Below, in pieces: positions 55,392-64,000 of a stretch of DNA of 64,000 bases. This stretch comes from an uncultured Bacteroidales bacterium (GTDB taxonomy: Bacteria; Bacteroidota; Bacteroidia; Bacteroidales; Muribaculaceae): contig CAMWHE010000002.1 of the NCBI GenBank assembly GCA_947173955.1, positions 1 through 64,000 on the forward strand. The letters are read 5' to 3'. The notes beneath the pieces are model-generated. The model did no database searches, was not told the origin of the DNA, and worked only from the letters and a program-made list of their open reading frames with translations. The number at the start of each line of letters is the position of its first letter. The stretch's first letter is position 1. A program made the translations under genes and the position numbers.

Positions 55392-56410
55392 TGAAACGAC
55401 TGATACACATATTATATATATCCGTCATCATGCCTTTGCTGATGAGCAGCTGTCACGACATTCCCACTATGCCGGATAATTCGCGCGGTAATTTTGAAGC
55501 GTTATGGACAATCATTAATGAACACTATTGCTTTCTGCGCGAAAAGGGTATAGACTGGGACTCTATCCATACAGTCTACAGCCACCGGATCGCCGAAGAC
55601 ATGACCCGACAGGAATTATTCAATGTCCTTGCATCCATGCTGGAAGAGCTTAAAGACGGACATACAAATCTCAGCTCGCCCTGGGAGACATCCTACTATC
55701 GGCAGTGGTGGAGTGACTATCCCCAGAACTATGACAGCCGAATCATCGAACAGTACTACTTTAACTTCAACTACCGTCAGCTCGGAAGCATTCGATATGG
55801 TGTTGTGGCCGACAATATCGGATATATCGGATACCCGACGTTCGCATCAAGTATCGGCGATGGAAATCTTGACGCAATTCTTTCATATCTGGCCACTTGT
55901 AACGGTCTCATAATAGACATACGCGATAACGGCGGAGGCGATCTGACCGGAGTCGAGCGCCTTGTCGGACGCTTTACAACGGAACAGATCCTTGCCGGCT
56001 ATATGGTACATAAAACCGGTCCTGGTCGCGACGACTTCTCCTCGCCATTTCCATATTACTTCAAACCTGCTCCGCAGGGACGAATGATGTGGACTAAACC
56101 GGTCGCACTGCTGACAAACCGTTCTACATTCAGCGCTGCCAATAACTTTGTTGCAGTCATGCAATATCTTCCTCAGGTCATTATTGTCGGAGCCCGCACC
56201 GGAGGCGGCAGTGGAATGCCGTTCTCAAGCGAACTTCCTTGTGGATGGGGCGTCAGATTCTCCGCCTGCTCACTGCTTGACGCCAAGGGAAACACAACAG
56301 AATGGGGAATAGATCCCACGGAAGGATGTCAGATGGATCTCGATCCTGAAGCTGCTCTTCATGGACATGACACCATCCTCGATTTTGCAATTCAACAACT
56401 TTCAGAATGA
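55391..56410 (+). CDS. S41-family (C-terminal processing-like) peptidase lipoprotein
   Basis: 339 residues from the ATG at 55391. Lipobox MSSC (about Cys20). The N-terminal helical cap (about 30-95) is followed by the tail-specific protease core: IGYIGYPTF, GLIIDIRDNGGGDLTGVERL and the catalytic serine region LLTNRSTFSAANNFV. No PDZ domain is evident between cap and core. Such small S41 lipoproteins are frequent in Bacteroidales; substrate unknown. The gene overlaps its upstream and downstream neighbours by 1 and 4 bp. Confidence 0.85.
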   Translation: MKRLIHILYISVIMPLLMSSCHDIPTMPDNSRGNFEALWTIINEHYCFLREKGIDWDSIHTVYSHRIAEDMTRQELFNVLASMLEELKDGHTNLSSPWETSYYRQWWSDYPQNYDSRIIEQYYFNFNYRQLGSIRYGVVADNIGYIGYPTFASSIGDGNLDAILSYLATCNGLIIDIRDNGGGDLTGVERLVGRFTTEQILAGYMVHKTGPGRDDFSSPFPYYFKPAPQGRMMWTKPVALLTNRSTFSAANNFVAVMQYLPQVIIVGARTGGGSGMPFSSELPCGWGVRFSACSLLDAKGNTTEWGIDPTEGCQMDLDPEAALHGHDTILDFAIQQLSE

Positions 56411-57570
56411 TATTACGTCGCCTCATACCGATATTAATCTCTGTTTTAGCTACATTTTCACCGGTGATGGCCGGCTTGAAGGTCAGCCTTCTCACTTGCG
56501 AGCCCGGAACAGATGTATACGAACTTGAAGGACACTCGGCACTACGCTTTGCAGACACGGAAAACGGCATGGACTATACGGTAAACTGGGGACTTTTTGA
56601 CTTCCACTCGCCGGGATTTGTCTATCGCTTCGTCAAAGGAGAGACTGACTATATGGTCGGAGCATTCCCAACATCTCATTTTCTTGCGACATACAGTGCG
56701 GAAGGGCGTCGCGTCACGGAACAACCCCTAAATCTTTCTCCCGAGCAAGTAGAGACCTTATACAATCTAGTCTCTGTCAATCTACGTCCCGAAAACTGCA
56801 GCTATCGCTATAAATATCTGACAGACAACTGCGCGACCCGACCGCTCTCACTCATAGAACAATCTTTGGGCTGTCAGCTGAAAACAATGACAGACACTTC
56901 TGTCATCTCGACATGGCGAAATGAGATGCGACGTTACCATAAAAACTATCCGTGGTATCAGTTTGGGATCGATCTTGCATTAGGAAGTAAGCTCGACAGT
57001 CGAATTGGCACCCGCGAACGCACATTCGCCCCACTTTTTCTGCGCGATTACATTGCAGGTTCGGCTCTTTCCGATAAGACTATGGAACTACTTCCCGCAA
57101 AAGAGTTCGGACTCCCCTACGGACCAACACCATGGTGGCTGACACCATTTGCGGCCGCAATCTACATTCTCATTCTGACTGTAATAGTCATAAAGCTAAA
57201 AAACAAGCACTTGATTCTATATCGCACATATATTTCGATTTTTTACCTTATAACGACTCTTATCGGTGCGCTTATAGTTTTCCTCGTTGTAATCTCAGAG
57301 CATGAAGCGACTTCGCCAAATTGGCTGCTTCTTTGGCTCAATCCTCTTGCCATAATTGCCTCTGCGGGTATTTGGTTAAAAAAACTCAACCGCGCGGTTT
57401 TCTACTACCAAATTGTTAATTTTGTATTCTTAATAGCGTTGCTGGTCATATTCATAATAGGTATCCAGAGCCCCAATCCGGCATTCATCCCGTGGATAAT
57501 GAGTGATATGATATTGGCAGCCAATTATATATGGTCAAACCGATGTATCATAAACAAACATTGCAGCTGA
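56407..57570 (+). CDS. DUF4105 membrane protein, candidate lipoprotein N-acyltransferase (Lnb type)
   Basis: 387 residues. Signal peptide (about 1-22), then a periplasmic DUF4105 domain (about 25-230) with conserved YELEGHSALRF (His43), CSYRYKYLTDNCATRP (Cys131 and Cys142) and NWGLFDF. Four hydrophobic helices fill the C-terminus (about 240-260, 272-298, 305-322, 333-352). To my recollection a Bacteroides DUF4105 protein was recently shown to be a lipoprotein N-acyltransferase; the Cys/His pair would fit a thiol-based transferase. The gene overlaps the S41 gene by 4 bp and the following gene by 40 bp. Confidence 0.75.
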   Translation: MILRRLIPILISVLATFSPVMAGLKVSLLTCEPGTDVYELEGHSALRFADTENGMDYTVNWGLFDFHSPGFVYRFVKGETDYMVGAFPTSHFLATYSAEGRRVTEQPLNLSPEQVETLYNLVSVNLRPENCSYRYKYLTDNCATRPLSLIEQSLGCQLKTMTDTSVISTWRNEMRRYHKNYPWYQFGIDLALGSKLDSRIGTRERTFAPLFLRDYIAGSALSDKTMELLPAKEFGLPYGPTPWWLTPFAAAIYILILTVIVIKLKNKHLILYRTYISIFYLITTLIGALIVFLVVISEHEATSPNWLLLWLNPLAIIASAGIWLKKLNRAVFYYQIVNFVFLIALLVIFIIGIQSPNPAFIPWIMSDMILAANYIWSNRCIINKHCS

Positions 57571-59144
57571 AGACACGCATTGCCGGCGCTGTTGCCGCGT
57601 CGATCGTCGGACTTACGCTAAACGCGCAAGCTCCGGCAGCACGTCCGCAACTCGTCGTTGGCATCATGATCGACGGCCTTTCTGCCGACTATCTGTCACT
57701 TCTGCAGGGCTACATGACAGATGGCGGTTTCAAACGTCTGATGCATCAGGGTGTGACTGTTTCGGATCTTGACTATGGGACACCGGTAGACGCGGCAACC
57801 GCGACCGCCATAGCTTTCACGGGAGCAGTACCTGCCGTAAACGGCATAGGCTCCTCGACAGTATTTAATCCTGAGTTGAAACTATCGCGTCCCGTATTCT
57901 ATGATCCTGCGGTCATGGGTAATTATACGGACGAGACACTATCTCCGGCCCGGCTGAGAGTCTCTACGATTGCCGATGAGATACGGATTGCCGGAGGTGG
58001 ACTTGGATCAGTCTACTCAATAGCTCCTGATGCCTCGACTGCAATCATCATGGCAGGTCATGCAGGCAACAGTGCCGCATGGATCAACGATGTCACCGGC
58101 AACTGGGCTTCATCAGCTTTCTACAAGGAGATGCCGGTCGTACTTCAGTCGCGCAACCGTATGCAACCCCTTGCTATGCGACTTGACACACTCACCTGGG
58201 TTCCGGTCATGAGTTCCGACAACTACCCCGATGTGCCGTCCTACAAGAAAGCCTACCCGATGCGCAACACATTCCTGCGCAAAGATCCTAATCGCTTTCG
58301 GGCATTTAAAGCCTCTGCACCTGTCAACACCGAAGTCACGACCATAGCCTCCGACTATATCTCGTCGCTCCGCCTCGGAAGCCATGACGAAACCGATGTC
58401 ATTAATCTGGCATATACCGTTCAGCCATACGACTATTCGCCTGATGCGGATGCCCGCATTGAACAGATGGACATATATCTGCGGCTTGACCGTGACCTCG
58501 AGCGTCTTTTCTCCGCAATCGACGCCGGTCCGGGCATGGATAAAGCGCTAATATTCGTGGCAGGCACACCACGTCGGGCTCGTTCACGCCGTGACGACGA
58601 AAAATGGGCTATACCTCACGGTGAATTTTCTCCGCGGCGCGCCATGTCGTTGCTGAATGTCTATCTGATCGCCCTGCACGGCAACGGAGAATGGGTAGCC
58701 GGATTTCATGATAAGCAGATATATCTCAACCAGTCACTCGCCAAAGAGCGCGGTATAGATATGGAGTCTCTCCGCTCCGATGTCGCAGCATTCATGGTGC
58801 GCATGAGCGGTGTCACCGAAGCCTATACTATCGACGACATAATCAATCTCAAAGCCGGCGTCAACCCTCAGGCAGTCAGAAACAACACTGTCATTGATCA
58901 GACCGGTGACGTAATAATCAGCGTAGCTCCGGGGTGGCAGATTGTTGACTCCGGAAGCGATCTTGAGCTCCCGCTTGTAGAGCGCTCGGCTTCCACTACG
59001 GCGCCGGGATTCATTCTTGCACCCTCACTTGAGGCAAAAACCATAGACACACCTGTCGATGCCCGGATCATAGCTTCGACGGTAGCCCGTTGTCTCAGAA
59101 TACGTTCCCCGAATGGAGCTTCTGTCCCGTCACTCAAGCTATAA
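57531..59144 (+). CDS. PafA-like alkaline phosphatase homologue, probably catalytically inactive
   Basis: 537 residues from the ATG at 57531 (an ATG at 57543 is equally possible; both overlap the upstream gene). Signal sequence about 14-34. The fold is that of the alkaline phosphatase superfamily: VVGIMIDGLSADYLSLL with Asp48, ATATAIAFTGAVPAVNGIG, and AGHAGNSAAWINDVTGNWAS. The other metal and phosphate contacts seem lost: the usual DYxGH block reads QPYDYSPDADAR, the usual ADHG reads VAGTPRRARS, the DTH block reads LVERSAST, and the SxKDR pair reads SIAPDAS. It is thus likely a pseudo-phosphatase, perhaps a partner of the DUF4105 protein. Confidence 0.75.
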   Translation: MVKPMYHKQTLQLKTRIAGAVAASIVGLTLNAQAPAARPQLVVGIMIDGLSADYLSLLQGYMTDGGFKRLMHQGVTVSDLDYGTPVDAATATAIAFTGAVPAVNGIGSSTVFNPELKLSRPVFYDPAVMGNYTDETLSPARLRVSTIADEIRIAGGGLGSVYSIAPDASTAIIMAGHAGNSAAWINDVTGNWASSAFYKEMPVVLQSRNRMQPLAMRLDTLTWVPVMSSDNYPDVPSYKKAYPMRNTFLRKDPNRFRAFKASAPVNTEVTTIASDYISSLRLGSHDETDVINLAYTVQPYDYSPDADARIEQMDIYLRLDRDLERLFSAIDAGPGMDKALIFVAGTPRRARSRRDDEKWAIPHGEFSPRRAMSLLNVYLIALHGNGEWVAGFHDKQIYLNQSLAKERGIDMESLRSDVAAFMVRMSGVTEAYTIDDIINLKAGVNPQAVRNNTVIDQTGDVIISVAPGWQIVDSGSDLELPLVERSASTTAPGFILAPSLEAKTIDTPVDARIIASTVARCLRIRSPNGASVPSLKL

Positions 59145-59192
59145 TCTCTCTCCACAAATCATTTTTAAGAATAAATAAAAAACAATATAGAC

Positions 59193-62100
59193 ATGTCATT
59201 CGGAACATTCCTTAACAAAATCTTCGGAAATAAGTCGCAGCGCGACCTGAAAGAGATACAGCCTATCCTGGCGAAAATCCAGGAACTCGGGCCACAGATG
59301 AAAAACCTCAGCAACGACGAGTTACGTCAGGTCATTGATCAGGTTCGTGCAGATATAACTGCTGCCACAAAAGCTGACACCGACGCTATCGACGACATCA
59401 AAAACCGCGTCGAAAGTCTTCCTTTCGATGAGCGGCAGCCCCTGTGGAACGAAATCGACAAACATGAGAAAAACATTCTCGACATACTTGAAAAAGAGCT
59501 AAACGATCATCTGCCCGTAGTATTCGCAGCCATGCGCGAGACTGCCGCCCGCTTCGCTGCAAACGAAATTGTCGAAGTCACCGCCACCCAGATGGACCGC
59601 GATCTCGCGGCTGCAGGTCACGACTTCGTCAGCATCGACGGCGACAAAGCCCTTTGGAAAAACCATTGGGTTGCCGGCGGCAACGAGATCAAATGGGACA
59701 TGACCCACTATGACGTACAGCTCATAGGCGGTATCGTCCTCCATCAGGGTAAAATTGCAGAAATGGCTACCGGTGAGGGTAAAACTCTTGTGGCTACACT
59801 GCCTGTTTTCCTCCGCTCCCTCTCAAAGCGCGGCGTCCATGTGGTCACCGTCAACGACTATCTTTCAAAACGTGACTCGGAGTGGATGGGGCCGTTATAT
59901 ATGTTCCACGGCTCAACTGTCGACTGCATTGACAAGCATCAGCCTAATACAGAGGCCAGACGCAACGCTTACAAATGCGACATCACATTCGGTACCAACA
60001 ATGAATTCGGCTTTGACTACCTCCGCGACAATATGGCTATGTCTGCCGGCGAAATGGTGCAGCGCAAACACTACTACGCTATCGTCGACGAGGTTGACTC
60101 CGTTCTCATTGACGATGCCCGTACTCCGCTTATCATCTCCGGTCCCGTCCCTAAAGGCGACGACCAGATGTTCAACGAATATCGCGCAAATGTAGAAAAA
60201 GTTGTGCAGGCTCAGCGTCGCCTCGTCACTCAGATCTTATCTGATGCCAAGACAAAACTGGCCAGCGAAAATGCAGATGAACAGAAGGAAGGAGCTCTGC
60301 TTCTGTTCCGCGCTTTCAAAGGTCTGCCCAAAAACGGTGCCCTCATCAAATTCCTCAGTCAGGAAGGTATGAAAAATATCCTTCTCAAGACCGAAGGCTA
60401 CTATCTGCAGGACAATGCCCGCGAAATGCCCAAAGCAATCGAACCGCTCTACTTCGTCATTGACGAAAAGAATCGCAGCGTAGAGCTGACAGACAAAGGT
60501 ATCGAGGAACTTACCGGCAAAAGCAGTGACCCGACATTCTTCGTTCTCCCGGATATCGCCGCCGAACTTTCAGCGCTTGAAAATATTGCTGACCCGCAGG
60601 AACGTCAGCTCAAGAAAGACGAGGCCATGCAGAACTATGCAGTCAAGGCCGAACGTGTTCACACCGTAACCCAGCTTCTCAAAGCCTACACACTTTTTGA
60701 GAAAGATGTAGAATACGTCATCGACGATAATAAAATCAAGATCGTCGACGAACAGACAGGTCGTATAATGGAAGGTCGCCGCTACAGCGACGGACTCCAT
60801 CAGGCTATCGAGGCGAAGGAAGGTGTAAAAGTCGAGGCCGCTACACAGACATTCGCCACTATCACGCTCCAGAACTACTTCAGGATGTACCACAAGCTTG
60901 CCGGTATGACCGGTACGGCGGAGACTGAAGCCGGTGAGCTATGGGACATCTACAAACTCGATGTAGTCACAATCCCGACCAACCGTCCTATCGCACGTAA
61001 GGACATGAACGACCGCGTTTATAAGACTAAAAAAGAAAAATACGCTGCCGTAATCGACGAAATCGAGCGCCTGCGCGAAGCCGGACGTCCGGTACTCGTC
61101 GGCACAACCTCTGTCGAAATCTCAGAGCTTCTGAGCCGTATGCTTAAGATGCGTAACATTCCTCATAATGTCCTCAATGCCAAACTGCATCAGCAGGAAG
61201 CCAATGTCGTGGCTCTTGCCGGTCAGCCCGGTATGGTCACCATCGCTACCAATATGGCAGGCCGTGGTACCGACATCAAGCTTGCTCAGAGCGTCAAGGA
61301 TGCCGGAGGCCTTGCTATCATAGGCACAGAGCGCCATGAGTCTCGCCGCGTTGACCGCCAGCTACGTGGCCGTTCCGGACGTCAGGGCGACCCGGGTTCA
61401 TCTGTATTCTATGTATCTTTCGAAGACCAGCTCATGCGACTTTTCGCTACTGACCGCGTAATGAAAATGCTTGATACTCTCGGTCTTAAAGAAGGAGAAA
61501 TGATCGAATCACGCATGGTGACCCGAGCTATCGAGAATGCGCAGAAACGTGTCGAAGAAAACAACTTCGGTATACGTAAGCGACTCCTCGAATATGACGA
61601 TGTCATGAATAAGCAGCGTACATATATCTACAATCGCCGTCAGCATGCCCTACTCGGAGAACGTGTAGGCATCGATATCGCCAACATGATATATGACTCC
61701 ATCGAAAACCTGCTGAACACTTACACCGAGCCCTCTGACTACGAAGAAGTCAAGCTCGAACTGATGCGTCTCTTTACCATCGAACCTCCCTTCAGCGAAG
61801 ATGAATTCCGCAATCTGACGCGCGAGGAACTCATAGACCGCACTAATGTCGCTGTCAATGAAGCACTCGAACGTAAGAGCCAGAACATCATATCTGTAGC
61901 GATGCCGGTAATAAAGGACTGGGTTGAGAACCGTGGCGCTCAGGGTCGCATTATCGTCCCCATAACCGACGGCAAACACATCTTCCAGCTTCGTGTCAAT
62001 ATTCTGGACGCATATGCCTCCGATTGCAAGGATATAGTCAAGCAATGGCATAAATCAGTCCTTCTTGTAACCATCGACGAACTCTGGAAAGAACATCTTC

Positions 62101-62540
62101 GCGAACTCGACCAGCTTCGCCAGTCAGTTCAGAACGCAAGCTATGAGCAAAAAGATCCGCTCGTAATCTATAAGGTAGAGTCGTTCCACCTCTTTGAGAA
62201 AATGCTCAACGCTCTCAATACTAAAGCCTTGTCCACCCTCATGAGAGGCCGAATCTTCATACAGGAACCGCAACGCACATCCGACAACGATCAGGCGCAG
62301 GCTCCTAAACAACCGGAAGTCAAAGAGGCTGCCCCTGAACGGCCTAACGACTACTCCCGCTATACGGCATCCAAAGAAGGATATCCCGGAGAAGCAGCCC
62401 AGCGCGCGGCAGCATCTGCTCCGCAGGGAGAACGCCGTCGTCCGGAACCGGTCAAAGCTGCGCCGAGAGTAGGTCGCAATGACCCATGTCCATGCGGTAG
62501 TGGCAAGAAATTCAAGAATTGCCATGGCCGACAGATGTAA
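59193..62540 (+). CDS. secA: Preprotein translocase ATPase
   Basis: 1115 residues, the long Bacteroidetes form. DEAD motor with Walker [12 protein letters not shown] (about 190-200), the [15 protein letters not shown] block, [19 protein letters not shown] and a second motor domain ([32 protein letters not shown]). The C-terminus carries a Pro/Gln-rich linker and a zinc-binding SEC-C motif ([17 protein letters not shown]). It drives Sec-dependent export in the membrane. It begins 48 bp after the PafA-like gene. Confidence 0.97.
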   Translation: MSFGTFLNKIFGNKSQRDLKEIQPILAKIQELGPQMKNLSNDELRQVIDQVRADITAATKADTDAIDDIKNRVESLPFDERQPLWNEIDKHEKNILDILEKELNDHLPVVFAAMRETAARFAANEIVEVTATQMDRDLAAAGHDFVSIDGDKALWKNHWVAGGNEIKWDMTHYDVQLIGGIVLHQGKIAEMATGEGKTLVATLPVFLRSLSKRGVHVVTVNDYLSKRDSEWMGPLYMFHGSTVDCIDKHQPNTEARRNAYKCDITFGTNNEFGFDYLRDNMAMSAGEMVQRKHYYAIVDEVDSVLIDDARTPLIISGPVPKGDDQMFNEYRANVEKVVQAQRRLVTQILSDAKTKLASENADEQKEGALLLFRAFKGLPKNGALIKFLSQEGMKNILLKTEGYYLQDNAREMPKAIEPLYFVIDEKNRSVELTDKGIEELTGKSSDPTFFVLPDIAAELSALENIADPQERQLKKDEAMQNYAVKAERVHTVTQLLKAYTLFEKDVEYVIDDNKIKIVDEQTGRIMEGRRYSDGLHQAIEAKEGVKVEAATQTFATITLQNYFRMYHKLAGMTGTAETEAGELWDIYKLDVVTIPTNRPIARKDMNDRVYKTKKEKYAAVIDEIERLREAGRPVLVGTTSVEISELLSRMLKMRNIPHNVLNAKLHQQEANVVALAGQPGMVTIATNMAGRGTDIKLAQSVKDAGGLAIIGTERHESRRVDRQLRGRSGRQGDPGSSVFYVSFEDQLMRLFATDRVMKMLDTLGLKEGEMIESRMVTRAIENAQKRVEENNFGIRKRLLEYDDVMNKQRTYIYNRRQHALLGERVGIDIANMIYDSIENLLNTYTEPSDYEEVKLELMRLFTIEPPFSEDEFRNLTREELIDRTNVAVNEALERKSQNIISVAMPVIKDWVENRGAQGRIIVPITDGKHIFQLRVNILDAYASDCKDIVKQWHKSVLLVTIDELWKEHLRELDQLRQSVQNASYEQKDPLVIYKVESFHLFEKMLNALNTKALSTLMRGRIFIQEPQRTSDNDQAQAPKQPEVKEAAPERPNDYSRYTASKEGYPGEAAQRAAASAPQGERRRPEPVKAAPRVGRNDPCPCGSGKKFKNCHGRQM

Positions 62541-62587
62541 TCCAATCCTAACTATCTATAATAAATAGACTCATTAACTCCATTCCT

Positions 62588-63679
62588 ATGAGCAACGAAA
62601 ACGACTATAGCCGTTATCAACCGCATAACTCACAGACACCGGAGTCAACCCCTACCCCCCGCCCTTCGGCTCCTCAGGGAGCCGGTACGGGCGATCGGAC
62701 TCCTCAGCGACCGACTCCCCGCAATGGTCGCCCACAAGTCGCATCAAGACTGCAGAACGTAGATAGCAAAAAGCTTATCTACATATTGACCGGTGTGGCT
62801 GCCGCCGCTATAATCATTGCAGCCATACTCTTTCTGGTATTTCACTCCAAAGATGTAAGCAACAAGAAGATAGCCCGTCAACAGGCACTCCAGATCGAAC
62901 AGCTTGAAATGGAGAAAGAGGAAATGCGACTCAACAATGAGTATGCCCAACTCAACTCTCAGTTCGCTCAGGTCGAAAACCAGTCAATACTTCTGGCTAA
63001 CGACTCAATAGTCGAGAAATACGCTGCTGCAAAAGCTAAAGTTGAGAAACTCCTTCAGGAACTCAATCAGGAGAAGACAAAAAACCGTGCCAGAATCAAA
63101 GAACTGGAAGGCGAAATTGCCACCCTAAAAAATATTCTAAAAGAATATGTCGAGCGCATTGACCAGCTTACCAAGGAAAATGCAGACCTGAAAAAGGAAA
63201 ATGCAGATGTCAAACGTAAGAACAACCAGCTTACAGCCAACCTGACTCAGGCCACCCGTGATAATCAAGAACTTACGGATCGCATCACTCTTGCTGAAAA
63301 GCTGAATGTTACCGGTGTCAACCTCTCTTCGCTCAAAAAGAATGACAAGGCCGAAAAGAATATCACCAAGGCAAAACGCCTTATGGTCACATTCACGCTT
63401 CCGCCCAACAACTCAACTCCTGTAGGTGAGAAGACCATCTATCTGCGTATAGTCAATCCCGAGGGAGACCTTCTCACGGGCAACGGCATCACGTTCTCAT
63501 TCGAAGGTCAGACTCTCGATTGTACGGCTGCGAAAACAATTGAATATTCCGGAGAAGAAATCGGAGGTATTCGGATATACTGGGATGTGACCTCTGTGCT
63601 GACTCCCGGCGAATACACCGTAGAGCTGTTTGCCGATAATTTCCGCATTTACACCGGGCGCTTCATGATGAAAAAATAA
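62588..63679 (+). CDS. Single-pass membrane protein with long coiled coil
   Basis: 363 residues, family not recognised. A Pro/Ser/Thr-rich cytoplasmic N-terminus (about 1-57), one transmembrane helix (about 60-80, IYILTGVAAAAIIIAAILFL), a periplasmic coiled coil (about 88-255; LLQELNQEKTKNRARIKELE, DLKKENADVKRKNNQL) and a C-terminal beta domain (about 265-363; KRLMVTFTLPPNNSTPVGEK ... YRIYTGRF-like end). The layout suggests an envelope sensor or spacer. It follows secA by 47 bp and precedes the MgtC gene by 8 bp, so it may share their transcript. Confidence 0.75.
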   Translation: MSNENDYSRYQPHNSQTPESTPTPRPSAPQGAGTGDRTPQRPTPRNGRPQVASRLQNVDSKKLIYILTGVAAAAIIIAAILFLVFHSKDVSNKKIARQQALQIEQLEMEKEEMRLNNEYAQLNSQFAQVENQSILLANDSIVEKYAAAKAKVEKLLQELNQEKTKNRARIKELEGEIATLKNILKEYVERIDQLTKENADLKKENADVKRKNNQLTANLTQATRDNQELTDRITLAEKLNVTGVNLSSLKKNDKAEKNITKAKRLMVTFTLPPNNSTPVGEKTIYLRIVNPEGDLLTGNGITFSFEGQTLDCTAAKTIEYSGEEIGGIRIYWDVTSVLTPGEYTVELFADNFRIYTGRFMMKK

Positions 63680-63687
63680 TAGCCGGC

Positions 63688-64000
63688 ATGTCATCGCTTA
63701 TCGAACTCTACCACTCCCTGATTGACGACATCAACTCCATTGAAGTCAACACGGTATCATCAGTCTTCAAACTGGGACTGAGTATGGTGCTGGGGAGTAT
63801 CGTAGGGTTCGAGCGCAAGCGTAAAGGACAGTCTGCAGGACTCCGTACATTCGCTCTGATCGCCATGGGAGCAACATTGGCAATGATCCTCTCAATATAT
63901 GTCCCTCAGGAGTACCTCGGACTCAAAAACGGAGACCCCGGCCGAATAGCAGCTCAGGTCATATCGGGCATAGGCTTCCTCGGTGCAGGAGCCATCATTC
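63688..64000 (+). CDS. MgtC/SapB-family membrane protein, N-terminal part
   Basis: The frame from ATG 63688 runs off the right edge after 104 residues. It contains the MgtC family signature GSIVGFERKRKGQSAGLRTF, then ALIAMGATLAMILS and VISGIGFLGAGAII. The family is an inner-membrane protein linked to Mg2+ limitation and ATPase regulation. It starts 8 bp after the coiled-coil gene. Confidence 0.9.
   Translation, partial: MSSLIELYHSLIDDINSIEVNTVSSVFKLGLSMVLGSIVGFERKRKGQSAGLRTFALIAMGATLAMILSIYVPQEYLGLKNGDPGRIAAQVISGIGFLGAGAII

Overview
The window looks like a chromosomal segment of a gut Bacteroidales, most likely Muribaculaceae or a close relative. The reasons are a SusC/SusD polysaccharide-utilisation locus, a complete Bat (Bacteroides aerotolerance) operon, promoters of the Bacteroides type (TTTG, 19-20 bp, TAnnTTTG), a thiamine receptor/PnuT operon under a TPP riboswitch, trigger factor with a degenerate FKBP region, and a long SecA with a SEC-C tail. 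The family-level placement is inference; the phylum and order are well supported.

Layout. 1-8.6 kb: the end of a WG-repeat protein, tRNA-Gln, then a housekeeping run (DUF1599, DoxX, tpiA, SPOR, folE) on the plus strand, a convergent rplY-pth-hslR operon on the minus strand, and proS. 8.7-11.7 kb: a TPP-riboswitch operon for thiamine uptake (TonB-dependent receptor plus PnuT). 11.75-13.25 kb: two adjacent HU-family genes, the second an unusual HU-transmembrane-LysM fusion. 13.4-21.9 kb: moxR, DUF58, an envelope protein, and batABCDE. 22-23.6 kb: a small DNA-binding protein and a DUF2007-Usp-Usp stress protein. 23.6-27.5 kb: a visibly AT-richer pair on the minus strand, an outer-membrane beta-barrel receptor and a TPR-membrane-HTH regulator.

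27.6-47.0 kb is one polysaccharide-utilisation locus on the minus strand. One recognisable promoter sits at the upstream end and one strong intrinsic terminator at the downstream end, with gene gaps of 49 bp or less. It encodes, in transcription order: a lipoprotein FAD oxidoreductase, a GHL10-type glycosidase, SusC, SusD, a small lipoprotein, a DUF5018-like lipoprotein, a second GHL10-type glycosidase, a retaining GH97, a metallophosphoesterase, an inverting GH97 and a GH89 alpha-N-acetylglucosaminidase. The enzymes suggest an alpha-linked hexose/HexNAc glycan; the substrate is not determined here.

47.1-64 kb: trigger factor, a small membrane protein, an AT-rich secreted protein gene preceded by a roughly 380-nt leader with its own promoter, then a plus-strand run of parC, DUF3316, an S41 peptidase lipoprotein, DUF4105, a PafA-like alkaline phosphatase homologue that appears to have lost most metal ligands, secA, a coiled-coil membrane protein and the start of an MgtC-family gene. 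The most noteworthy items are the HU-LysM fusion, the PUL, the DUF4105/pseudo-phosphatase pair and the leader RNA at 51.2-51.5 kb. No rRNA, CRISPR array, insertion sequence or prophage was seen.
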